The notes under the pieces: generated by a model
What the model was told of the DNA's origin: nothing
What the model saw: the letters and a program-made list of their open reading frames with translations, nothing else
Databases searched by the model: none
IMG/VR virus record: IMGVR_UViG_3300001827_000082
Coordinates: 1-22,006 of that record
Strand: one strand, 5' to 3'
DNA: 22,006 nt
Source: a virus
Made by a program: the position numbers and the translations under genes
Shown here: positions 13,504-21,643 of the stretch, one piece after another
How the letters are laid out: each line of letters begins with the position of its first letter
Numbering within the stretch: the first letter of the stretch is position 1

Positions 13504-16500
13504 ATGGACCCAGTCGCGATCGATCGTATTCGCGCAAATATCGATCTAGCTAACGCCATGTCTAGCGATAACTTGGCGCCCGCTGATCAGCAGTATATCG
13601 ACGTAATCCAGAACTTCACCCGCGCTCAAGGGTTCACCTCTACACCAACACCTAATTTCGCCCAGCGTGCTTTGCTAGCTGGTAAAGAATCTTGGAAAGC
13701 GTCACTAAATTACTTTGACGCTGTAATGCAAGATAAGATCGGCAACCGTGAAGGCTACATATCAGCGATGACCAGCGCTGCCGATAAACAAGTTCTCGCT
13801 AAAGGTATGCGCGATGCTGAAGGCATCAAGTCGTTTGAGACGCTTCTCGATGACGGTAGCGCAGGCGATTGGCTAAAGTATTTTGCATTCACAGGTTTAG
13901 AGACGGCTCCGCACATTGCAGCTACCTTTGCTTCTGCAGGAGCTGGCCTCACTGTTGGGGCAGGCTTAAAAGGGTTACGGGCTCTTGCAGCACGGAAAGC
14001 CAAATCGCTTGCTCAAGACAAGTTCATTCGTAACGCGTCATTATATAGCGCGTTTGCCCATGAGTACGCTGTTGGTACTGGTGAGACCATGGGATTCACT
14101 GGTGATTCTAACGCGTCGCTAATCGCTGGCGCACCTTACGCGGCTGCAAACCTCTACGCAACTGTGGCGTTAAGCGCCGGTATCTTAAAGCAGGCGGTTG
14201 GCACGCCCGCCGAAAAACAAGCCCGCACGTATTTCCAACGCGTACTTGCACAGACCGCACGCGGCGCAGCACTTGAGGGCGTCACTGAAGCATTCCAAGC
14301 AGAGGTCCAGCTTTTAGCAAAAGCAGCGACTGATCCAAACTTTGATATAAATAGCGCTGACGCAAACATGATGCGTTTAGAAGCTGCTGTTGCAGGAACT
14401 GTGTTAGGCGGAACAATTAGTGGAGCAGGCTCATCCATCACTGCACCGTTCGCCGGTCCAACAGGAAACTTCCGCGCTGGTGCCCAACAAGCCGACCAAG
14501 ATTTCCAAGAGGGAATGGATTCGGTCAACCAAGGGCCAGTACAAGGCGAACTTGATCTTGAACCCCGCGAACCAGAGTCAGGATTCATCCCAGAAACTGA
14601 CGAGCAGATCGCTACACAGCTTAAAGAGTTGATCGATGGTCGAGGCCGCGAAGCTGTCCAGCTGACTAATCAAACCATGGACCCAGAGAAACTGGCAGAA
14701 ATCGGTCTCCAGCAGATAGAGCTCGATGCACCAGAGCAAGGCGTCCTAATCGTACGCGCCGACCAAGACGCGGCAGAGATTAAAGCGGCATTTCAGTCGG
14801 GTTCACGAGATGTGCTTGGGAACGGCACGATCAATAAACCAACACAGATGGACATGTTTGACGGGGAGGAAACGCAAGTTGTTCGCTCTGTTAACTCTGA
14901 CGGCAGTAGGGGCGCTGATGTTGTGGTTACCCCTGACACAGAGGCGGCGGTTACAGCGGCTCAAGAAGCTAAGTCAGACGTTGGGAAGACCGAGAAAGTA
15001 ACAGCTAAAGAAGCCGCGAAAAAACGCGTCGCTGATGACATTGACTTCCCAGATGAAATACTTGATGCATTAGAAGTTGACGCACTAGACGGCAACGAAC
15101 GGCCAGATTCTTTTGAGACCCAAGAACAAGAAGCGCAGAACCAAGGGTTGTCAATTGTTGATGAAGAGATTGATACAGCCGCGCAAGAGTTACGCAAAAT
15201 GGCGAGCGGCGCTCGTGGCACAGCAGGAGTTGAGCGCAGCGACGGTAATCGTGGTCCACGGCTATACCAAGTTGCAGCGCTGAAATCATTCTTTGAGTCT
15301 GCTGACTTTAATAACGAAGCGCCGCCAGCAGGCAGAACTTATCAAGCAGGTAAGAAAAAAGTACCGCTACGCCCAGCGATGAAAGAGGTTATCGGTTTCG
15401 TTAGCCCAGAACAGAAAAAGGCGCGGGACGAGAAAGGCAAGTTACTTAAAGACGAAAACGGCAAACAGATACTAGTCGATGGTCAAAACGAGGTTGAGAT
15501 TTTCGATCTCAAAGCTTTGGCTATGGCGGGCTGGCGTCAGCTGCAAAAAGACGGTGCTACAGCAAAAACCACTCGTGAGATGTTGGAGCAAGGGTTAACG
15601 CAAGCGTACGGAACTCTTGCCCTTGCAGGGTATGTACCTGTCGAACAAGGCGCGTATGGAGGGTTCAATTTAGCGTTGACTCCAGATAAGCGTTTTGGGC
15701 GCGGCGATAAGTCTGTACCTGTCAGCCCAGAGTTAGCACGAACAGTAAACGACGGTTTTTCTAGAGAGGCCGCTACGCAAGGCGTAGAGATGCAGGCATA
15801 CGATGAGTTTGGGCGCCCAATAGAAGGCCAAACCTCACAATTGCCCAGTATCGATGCGATGAGCCGCCGTGGTGCTGATAACAACCGCCGCGCTCCTCAA
15901 GTGGACATGGATTCAGCTGTTGAAATAAACCGTCGTATTGTAACCGACGCGGGAGAAAGCCCTCCAAGACGCCGTATTGTTAACATAGATACGCCTGACG
16001 CACGAATAGAAACTTTAAGCGGGCCTCGTGGAGATCAGTTGAGAAATGCGCAAGGAGTAGCGGCGCTTACTCTTCCTACGTACCAGCGTAACGCTGGTAC
16101 GGGCGGGCCTGACGACAGCACAGTAAACATAGTTGAATCGGAGCGTCTAACAAACCCAGACGGTTCAGATCGTTTTATCCCGATAGATGATCAGGCTGAG
16201 ATCGAAAGAGGTGAAAACCAATTTGATGACGGGCCCGAACCAGCACGTAGAAACGACTCTGAAATTATAAGTAATGCGAATAACGAAAGGCGTTTCGAGA
16301 CCTGGAATAGGGTAGCGGCAATTGCATCACCAACTGCAAACGTAAAGATTGCAACAGGGTCTAAACTGGGTGACCCAACAATAGCGATGATTAAGAACCT
16401 TGCGAATGCAATTAAGCTGACAGACACGAAGGTGTTGATTATCGATTCAGATTCCGCCGATGCATTCTTGAGAAAAGAGAATAAGGTGGAAGGTGAGCCA

Positions 16501-19353
16501 ACACGGCAGCGGATTGACGAAAACTTCCGAAGCGTTGTTTATGACGCCGTCCGTGGTAACCCAATGGGCCGATCTATCGTTGATCCAACGTTGGGATACG
16601 GCGTGGTGTTTATTAACACGCGCAAGATAAATAGCTTAAAAAATAAAGTCGGACGTAAGTTTGTTCCTAAGTCTAAAGCTGAGAAAGCGGCCCTTACAGC
16701 GTGGACAATCTCACACGAGTTAGGTCACCAGTATTTTAGAAGCACCATTGCCGCGTTACCAAAAGCAGATAAGGCAGCACTATACACCCTCTTCAACCAA
16801 GACGAATCCCGTCAGTGGTATCTCGATCAGTACGCAATAAGAGATGAAGACGGCAATGTAGTGAGCCAAGACCCAGCGCAAGCCGCTAACGAATGGTTCG
16901 CTGATCGAATTGCTGCGGTCAACATGAAGATCATTGGTAGACGACGGGTTGCCGTGTTGCCGTTTGATGATAGTACTGTTGCTGGTAAAGCGATGAATAA
17001 GGTTGCGGCAAGTATCGCAGCAGTGTTCGACGCCATTTTTAAGGTTTGGCAAACCAAGTTTGCTACTGACAAACGACGCCCAATGCATTCTAACCCAGCA
17101 TTTAACTCGTGGTTAACCAACGCAGTGCGGCGTAAAGATCAGGCGATACGAGAAGCGGTTTCTATTAAAGAGACAGAGCGCGAGCAGTTGCGAACCCAAG
17201 AGTACAATAGAGATCCATCAACGGACCTTTTCCCGCTTGATGATGAGTCTGTCGCCGCCCAAGAACAACTAGACGCATTACGCAGCAAACCTCTTGAATT
17301 AGATAAAGAGATATACAGAGCAAAGACAGGACGCGCTACAGAACGTAAGGTAGACGACTTCGACCTCGATCAGTTTATTGATGATTACAACATCCCGCGC
17401 AACCGTATCCAGTTTGAGCAGACAGCACAGACGGCGTATGAAAAAGGCGTTGGGTCGATGCTCGGTAAGTTGTTCTTCTCTGCGCATGAGCAGCTGTCTG
17501 TGATGGGCCCAGCGGGCAAAAGACTCGCTGATATGCTTTATAAGAAGTCATCGACCGTAGGTCGAGGCGGTTTCATCAATAAAGCAGACCGCGCATACCA
17601 AAGCGCAATCGGCACTTTGTACGAACGACTTCCAAAAGATAAAGAAACGATGACTCAGGTACTCGATGAGTACGCTGTGTGGCGAGAGAACGGAGCGGAT
17701 ATGAATAATATTCCACCGGCAATACGTCGTTATCATCGTACGTTGTCTCAATTCTTTGACCGAATGGCTCAGTATGCCGCTCGCGCAAACCCTGATTTCC
17801 GTGATCGCATACGCGAGAACTACTTCCCGCACATGTATGATCCAGAAAAGCTGAACGACCCGCAGAAGCAAGAGGCGTTAGCGCAACTGGTATTAGCCAA
17901 ACATCCAGACTTGTATCAAGACTCAGGGATCGAAGGTGCACGCCAGTCGGTACGCGGGTTAAGAGCAGGACTGTCAGCGCGTACGCAGTCGCCAGATCCT
18001 AAAGGCGTAACTGCGCACTCAGCGGAACAACGGACGTGGACAAACTTAACGTACGGAGAGTTGAAAGAGCTCAACGTACTCTACGACGTACGCGGTGCTG
18101 TGTTTAAGTACGCTCGTGAGATGACGCGTATGGCTGAGTTCAACCGTATGTTCGGCGAACAGCGTACCCAGATGGATCGTAACGGGAACCTCTACGAGAC
18201 TTGGCAACCAGACCAAAAGATTCGTACTGCTATCGAGCAGCTGCCAGAAGAGAAACAAGCGCAAGCCCGCGTGATTGTTGATGGAATGCTAGGCCGTCTC
18301 GGCAAGAAAGCAAACCCGCAATGGACCGAGGCGCAGTCATGGATGATGAGCCTACAGTTCATGGCAACACTGTCGTTTGCCACTCTTGCGTCACTGCCCG
18401 ATATTATGATGCCAGCGCTTCGCAGCCGAGAGTTTTCTGGGCTTGCTGAAAACATCAACCAGATAACCAAGATGCTCAGCAAAGAAGGGCGCCAAGAGAT
18501 GTACGAACTCGCGTACACCACAGGTGCTGTCTCTACTGATCTGGTTCATGAGTCAATTATCTCTGGGTATGGCTCAGAGTGGATGTCATCTAAGCCTCGA
18601 AAGGTAACAGATACATTCTTCAAAGTGATCGGGCTCGAACAGTGGACACGCATGACACGAGTGATCGCTACGAGTTTTGCAAAAGACTTCCTTATCAAGC
18701 ACGCAACACAACCGAATGCACGGTCTGAGCGTTATTTAGCAGAGTTGGAAATTGACGCACCGACGATCCAAGCATGGCTTAACAGCGATCAGAACTTTGA
18801 CTCACCAGAGGGGCGCCGCGTCAAGATAGCGATGCTGAACTTTACTGATGAGGCAGTCCTAAGACCAAATGCAGCAGAGCGCCCGACGTACATGTCAGAC
18901 CCTCGGTTCATGATCTTTGGTCAGTTGAAAGGTTTCTTCTACAGCTTCGGTCAAAAAGTGGTTGGTGGTTTGTATCGTGAGATGCAGTCACGGCAAGCTG
19001 CTGGGGAAAGCATCTCGTCATCGATGACGCCTATGCTTCTGGCAAGCGTTGCTTTGATGCCGCTTGCTGCCGTAGCTCTCAGTATCCGTGAGGGTATTAA
19101 GTACGAAGAAGGCGAAGCACCTACTGATGAAATGAACATACCTGAGTACATGTTCGAAGTCATGACTCGCGCAGGGTTCTTGGGACCACTAGAAATTCCA
19201 CGGGCGATGTTCCAAGCAGAGCAATACGGACAACCGTTTTGGGCAGCGCCACTTGGACCAACGGTGGGGACAGGTCTAGACCTAGTCAACTCGAAGGGCT
19301 TTAGCGGCCTAGAGGGGCTTCTCCCAGCGTACAACACGGGGATTTATAATTGA
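13504..19353 (+). CDS. Giant ejection protein with HExxH metallopeptidase domain, 1949 aa
   Basis: Sits where T7 places gp16 (1318 aa), last of the internal virion genes before the fibre genes, but is much longer. Residues 126-156, 202-232 and 292-318 are hydrophobic, with a GAALEGVTEAFQAEV segment (about 254-268) common in large phage and polyvalent proteins. Residues 320-960 are mostly Asp/Glu/Gln-rich linkers with a small ordered part near 600-750. SHELGHQYF carries HExxH (H1071, E1072, H1075), and NEWFADR (E1130) supplies a likely third zinc ligand, as in gluzincins of the ImmA/IrrE type. Residues 1400-1949 form a helical C-terminal domain reminiscent of large polyvalent-protein-associated domains, with a membrane-like segment at about 1840-1862. 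No lytic transglycosylase motif was seen. Confidence 0.75.
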   Translation: MDPVAIDRIRANIDLANAMSSDNLAPADQQYIDVIQNFTRAQGFTSTPTPNFAQRALLAGKESWKASLNYFDAVMQDKIGNREGYISAMTSAADKQVLAKGMRDAEGIKSFETLLDDGSAGDWLKYFAFTGLETAPHIAATFASAGAGLTVGAGLKGLRALAARKAKSLAQDKFIRNASLYSAFAHEYAVGTGETMGFTGDSNASLIAGAPYAAANLYATVALSAGILKQAVGTPAEKQARTYFQRVLAQTARGAALEGVTEAFQAEVQLLAKAATDPNFDINSADANMMRLEAAVAGTVLGGTISGAGSSITAPFAGPTGNFRAGAQQADQDFQEGMDSVNQGPVQGELDLEPREPESGFIPETDEQIATQLKELIDGRGREAVQLTNQTMDPEKLAEIGLQQIELDAPEQGVLIVRADQDAAEIKAAFQSGSRDVLGNGTINKPTQMDMFDGEETQVVRSVNSDGSRGADVVVTPDTEAAVTAAQEAKSDVGKTEKVTAKEAAKKRVADDIDFPDEILDALEVDALDGNERPDSFETQEQEAQNQGLSIVDEEIDTAAQELRKMASGARGTAGVERSDGNRGPRLYQVAALKSFFESADFNNEAPPAGRTYQAGKKKVPLRPAMKEVIGFVSPEQKKARDEKGKLLKDENGKQILVDGQNEVEIFDLKALAMAGWRQLQKDGATAKTTREMLEQGLTQAYGTLALAGYVPVEQGAYGGFNLALTPDKRFGRGDKSVPVSPELARTVNDGFSREAATQGVEMQAYDEFGRPIEGQTSQLPSIDAMSRRGADNNRRAPQVDMDSAVEINRRIVTDAGESPPRRRIVNIDTPDARIETLSGPRGDQLRNAQGVAALTLPTYQRNAGTGGPDDSTVNIVESERLTNPDGSDRFIPIDDQAEIERGENQFDDGPEPARRNDSEIISNANNERRFETWNRVAAIASPTANVKIATGSKLGDPTIAMIKNLANAIKLTDTKVLIIDSDSADAFLRKENKVEGEPTRQRIDENFRSVVYDAVRGNPMGRSIVDPTLGYGVVFINTRKINSLKNKVGRKFVPKSKAEKAALTAWTISHELGHQYFRSTIAALPKADKAALYTLFNQDESRQWYLDQYAIRDEDGNVVSQDPAQAANEWFADRIAAVNMKIIGRRRVAVLPFDDSTVAGKAMNKVAASIAAVFDAIFKVWQTKFATDKRRPMHSNPAFNSWLTNAVRRKDQAIREAVSIKETEREQLRTQEYNRDPSTDLFPLDDESVAAQEQLDALRSKPLELDKEIYRAKTGRATERKVDDFDLDQFIDDYNIPRNRIQFEQTAQTAYEKGVGSMLGKLFFSAHEQLSVMGPAGKRLADMLYKKSSTVGRGGFINKADRAYQSAIGTLYERLPKDKETMTQVLDEYAVWRENGADMNNIPPAIRRYHRTLSQFFDRMAQYAARANPDFRDRIRENYFPHMYDPEKLNDPQKQEALAQLVLAKHPDLYQDSGIEGARQSVRGLRAGLSARTQSPDPKGVTAHSAEQRTWTNLTYGELKELNVLYDVRGAVFKYAREMTRMAEFNRMFGEQRTQMDRNGNLYETWQPDQKIRTAIEQLPEEKQAQARVIVDGMLGRLGKKANPQWTEAQSWMMSLQFMATLSFATLASLPDIMMPALRSREFSGLAENINQITKMLSKEGRQEMYELAYTTGAVSTDLVHESIISGYGSEWMSSKPRKVTDTFFKVIGLEQWTRMTRVIATSFAKDFLIKHATQPNARSERYLAELEIDAPTIQAWLNSDQNFDSPEGRRVKIAMLNFTDEAVLRPNAAERPTYMSDPRFMIFGQLKGFFYSFGQKVVGGLYREMQSRQAAGESISSSMTPMLLASVALMPLAAVALSIREGIKYEEGEAPTDEMNIPEYMFEVMTRAGFLGPLEIPRAMFQAEQYGQPFWAAPLGPTVGTGLDLVNSKGFSGLEGLLPAYNTGIYN
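16079..16101. repeat. Perfect 23-nt palindrome inside the giant gene
   Basis: CGTACCAGCG (16079-16088), centre TAA, CGCTGGTACG (16092-16101). The flanking T and A of the centre also pair, so eleven bases on each side mirror around one base. It lies in the low-complexity linker before the metallopeptidase domain (codons about 860-866). There is no T-tract after it, so it is not a usual terminator. A protein-binding or recombination site, or an RNA hairpin slowing ribosomes at a domain boundary, are possible. Confidence 0.6.
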
Positions 19354-19381
19354 TGAGGTTATCAGTACCCCTTATAATTGA
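19344..19381. repeat. Direct repeat TTATAATTGA, two copies 28 bp apart
   Basis: Identical 10-bp copies at 19344-19353 and 19372-19381. The right copy contains the -10 box of the promoter described here and the left copy runs into its -35 box. The left copy also forms the last codons of the giant gene. The 28-bp offset is close to the distance between -35 and -10 start points plus a few bases, so duplication of a promoter element is plausible. Confidence 0.6.
19350..19378 (+). promoter_or_regulatory. Sigma70 promoter for the tail/fibre genes
   Basis: TTGATG (19350-19355, four of six to TTGACA) and a perfect TATAAT (19373-19378) are exactly 17 nt apart. The -35 box overlaps the stop of the giant gene. 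RNA would start near 19385, leaving a leader of about 20 nt with an AGGA ribosome site before ATG at 19406. A second TATAAT (19345-19350) lies within a duplicated TTATAATTGA at 19344-19353 and 19372-19381. Confidence 0.65.
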
Positions 19382-19405
19382 AACTGGCCAATATAGGATT
19401 TAGCC

Positions 19406-19789
19406 ATGGCTTACTATGACACGATTTATGCGGTAAAAGGCGATACGCTGCCAGAGGTGCAGCTGACTCTGCGCGACTCGAATACAGCTGCTGAAGGTCA
19501 AACGCTCGATCCTGACGACGAAACAACTTGGGCGCCAATAGACCTGACAGGCGCAACTGTTCGAGTAAAACTACGGCTCCTTGGAGAAGACACACTTGCG
19601 GCCAACCTTACGGCAGTTCGCGTCGAACCTTTCACCAACGGTAAAGCGTTTTTTCAGTTCCAAGATGCCGGTGCAAGCGTCCTTACGGAAGAGGGTGTCT
19701 ACGAAGGCGAGATAGAGATCACGTACAGCAACGGCGGCATACATACGATTTACGATATGTTACGCCTCAATGTGAGAGATGACTTCTGA
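19406..19789 (+). CDS. BppU-N-like baseplate/fibre adaptor domain protein, 127 aa
   Basis: First gene after the fibre promoter. The sequence follows the pattern of the N-terminal domain of the lactococcal phage upper baseplate protein and its many relatives: a start with KGDTLPEVQLTLRD, then PIDLTGATVRVKLRLLGEDT, NGKAFFQFQD and EEGVYEGEIEITYSNGGIHT followed by YDMLRLNVRDDF. These are successive strands of a small beta-sandwich that anchors receptor-binding proteins. The whole protein is just this domain, so it likely works as an adaptor between tail and fibre. An AGGA ribosome site precedes it and its stop shares a base with the next ATG (TGATG). The family assignment comes from pattern memory. 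Confidence 0.65.
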   Translation: MAYYDTIYAVKGDTLPEVQLTLRDSNTAAEGQTLDPDDETTWAPIDLTGATVRVKLRLLGEDTLAANLTAVRVEPFTNGKAFFQFQDAGASVLTEEGVYEGEIEITYSNGGIHTIYDMLRLNVRDDF

Positions 19790-21144
19790 TGAATATTAGG
19801 GTCAGTCTCTCACTTGTTAAGCCAAAAACTTCTGTTGGTCATGTTAGCCCAGAAGCAGCGCTTGATAATACAAAACTAGAGGCCGGTACTGACTACGAAA
19901 AACTTGTCACGTCAATAGCATCAAAATACGCGTCTGATAACCGCTTTGAATTTGATCAAGCTGCACCTTTAGACATAACGATCGTCAATACTACTAAGGT
20001 ACTTGCTGATCATTCTATAGTCGCAGAAAACATATCAAAAGGTATTACTACAAGACCTAGCGATTCCGCTGGGTTATCGGACAAAGTGGTCACCTTGTTG
20101 ATGATAAACCGCCGTTTCGTTGACACGGCGAGCGTATCTTCAGATATACGAAACATTGATTCTTCTAAAGCATTCTCAGACTCGTACTACGGAGTAACTT
20201 CGGCCCCAACTTTTAGTATTGGTAAGTTGCTCCAAGACCACGCGTATGCAACTGACGACTTCTTTGGCGAAACAAACGTCGATGACGATCAGAGTATGGT
20301 TTTTACCAAAGTGTCTGCTTCATCTGCGTCATCGACCGATAACTTTGACAGGACGGTTTCGTTTAACAGAGTCTTCTACGATTCTCTAAACAACCAAGTC
20401 GTAGATTCTTTCGGCATCAGCTCTACAAAGATTTTTGTCGAAAATTATTCTGCTACGGACAACGTAGATCAGTTTGCTGTAACCAAATCGTTGACTGATA
20501 CTGCCTCTACGCAATCCCAGACTACGTTCAGCCTCAGTGCAACAAAACAAGATGAACTAAGAGCGTCAGATGTATTTACACGCGACGTGTCGTTTAGTAG
20601 AGATTTTGCGGATGACGGAAGCGTCACAGATAACGCTGATCTATCAGTAGCTAAAGCAGCGTCAGATAGCGCCGTATTTTTTGCTAGTTGGGAATCTTGG
20701 GCAGCATATTACTATCCGGAAGAAAATCAGCAAGAGCTTATAAGCGCGGTTCAGCAATTTCAGTGGGACCCTAATGGCAACCGTGCCCCTGATTTCTTCT
20801 GGTTTGGACCACAGTTCGATGTAACAAAACCTGTCGAAGATTCTTTTAACGTCCAAGATACGTTTACTCGCTCTGTTACTAGCTCTCGCTCTTTCACAGA
20901 TCGAGTTTTTCTTACAGACGACATCAACGGGCTAGCGTCGCTCGATGATGATCAAACCATGCTTTTCAATAAGTTTGTTACTCACACCATTTTAACGAGC
21001 GACAGCGATCCAGAACTGTCATTCGAAAAGAATATAACTGACTCAGGGGCGGTTTCCGATTCTGGTCAGTTATACGCGCAAGGGTACATGGACAACATGG
21101 ACTATTTTGCACTCGGTTATGTCGGGACTACCGGCTCATTTTAA
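19789..21144 (+). CDS. Repeat-rich putative tail fibre protein, 451 aa
   Basis: Built of degenerate repeats rich in Asp, Ser, Thr, Phe and Val, with almost no cysteine. The clearest unit is TD.F.R.VS..R.F.D....TD, seen at about residues 184-209 (TDNFDRTVSFNRVFYD), 261-286 (SDVFTRDVSFSRDFADDGSV) and 357-382 (QDTFTRSVTSSRSFTDRVFL). These are separated by shorter units of the type K.L.D.A...D (AVTKSLTDTAS, SVAKAASDSA, DVTKPVEDSF). An aromatic insertion (about 302-345, SWESWAAYYYPEENQ and an FQWDPNGNRAPDFFWFGPQF segment) interrupts the array and could carry a binding site. Similar repeats occur in fibre-region proteins of other phages, in my recollection. Adhesion or host contact is the likely role. 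Confidence 0.65.
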   Translation: MNIRVSLSLVKPKTSVGHVSPEAALDNTKLEAGTDYEKLVTSIASKYASDNRFEFDQAAPLDITIVNTTKVLADHSIVAENISKGITTRPSDSAGLSDKVVTLLMINRRFVDTASVSSDIRNIDSSKAFSDSYYGVTSAPTFSIGKLLQDHAYATDDFFGETNVDDDQSMVFTKVSASSASSTDNFDRTVSFNRVFYDSLNNQVVDSFGISSTKIFVENYSATDNVDQFAVTKSLTDTASTQSQTTFSLSATKQDELRASDVFTRDVSFSRDFADDGSVTDNADLSVAKAASDSAVFFASWESWAAYYYPEENQQELISAVQQFQWDPNGNRAPDFFWFGPQFDVTKPVEDSFNVQDTFTRSVTSSRSFTDRVFLTDDINGLASLDDDQTMLFNKFVTHTILTSDSDPELSFEKNITDSGAVSDSGQLYAQGYMDNMDYFALGYVGTTGSF

Positions 21145-21155
21145 GGAGATGAAAG

Positions 21156-21623
21156 ATGGCTTCTGTTAAAGAAAGCTTGAAAGTCAAAGGGCGGGTCGGG
21201 ATTGTCCTCAAAGACAAAGACGGCCAAATTAAAGAAACACGGCAGATTGACAACCTCGTCGTTGCAGCTGGGTTAGCGCACATCGCTAGACGGTTAGAAG
21301 GTACTTCTACCGAACTTATGACTCACATGGGCATAGGTGACAACTCTAACGGTACTCAGCCAACGCCACAGTCTGGCGACACTCAACTAACTAATCAGTT
21401 AGAAAGCAGAAAGGAGGTCACTAAGTCAGTGGATGGTACAACAGTCACTTACAACGCCACCTTCGGCGAAAATGAGAGCGAGGGTGCGATTACTGAGGCC
21501 GGAATTTTTTCACAAGCAACCGACGGCGTCATGTTGTGTCGTGTGGGCTTCCCCGTCGTAAACAAGGGTTTAGCGGACTCGATGACGGTTTCCTGGGAAG
21601 TCAGTTTAGTGTCTAGCTCTTAA
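21156..21623 (+). CDS. Probable tail-tip/collar-type protein, 155 aa
   Basis: The ATG at 21156 follows AAGGAG with ideal spacing. The sequence shows a start with basic beta strands (KVKGRVGIVLKDKDGQIKET), a HMGIGDNSNGTQPTPQSGDT loop, then RKEVTKSVDGTTVTYNATFG and EGAITEAGIFSQATDGVMLC. It ends with strands RVGFPVVNKGLADSMTVSWE. The GIGDN...GDTQL...TVTY.ATFGE.E..G.ITEAGIF...DG.ML.RVGF..V.K pattern is frequent in small phage tail and fibre-associated proteins. I cannot name the exact family. It lies between the repeat protein and the fibre gene, which suits a tail-tip part. Confidence 0.6.
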   Translation: MASVKESLKVKGRVGIVLKDKDGQIKETRQIDNLVVAAGLAHIARRLEGTSTELMTHMGIGDNSNGTQPTPQSGDTQLTNQLESRKEVTKSVDGTTVTYNATFGENESEGAITEAGIFSQATDGVMLCRVGFPVVNKGLADSMTVSWEVSLVSSS

Positions 21624-21643
21624 CGTGTAGAGGCCCCAATATC

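Noticed and set aside
13504-19353. A lytic transglycosylase domain in the giant protein, expected by analogy with T7 gp16
   Set aside because: I could not find a transglycosylase motif in the N-terminal or later regions; only the HExxH site is visible.
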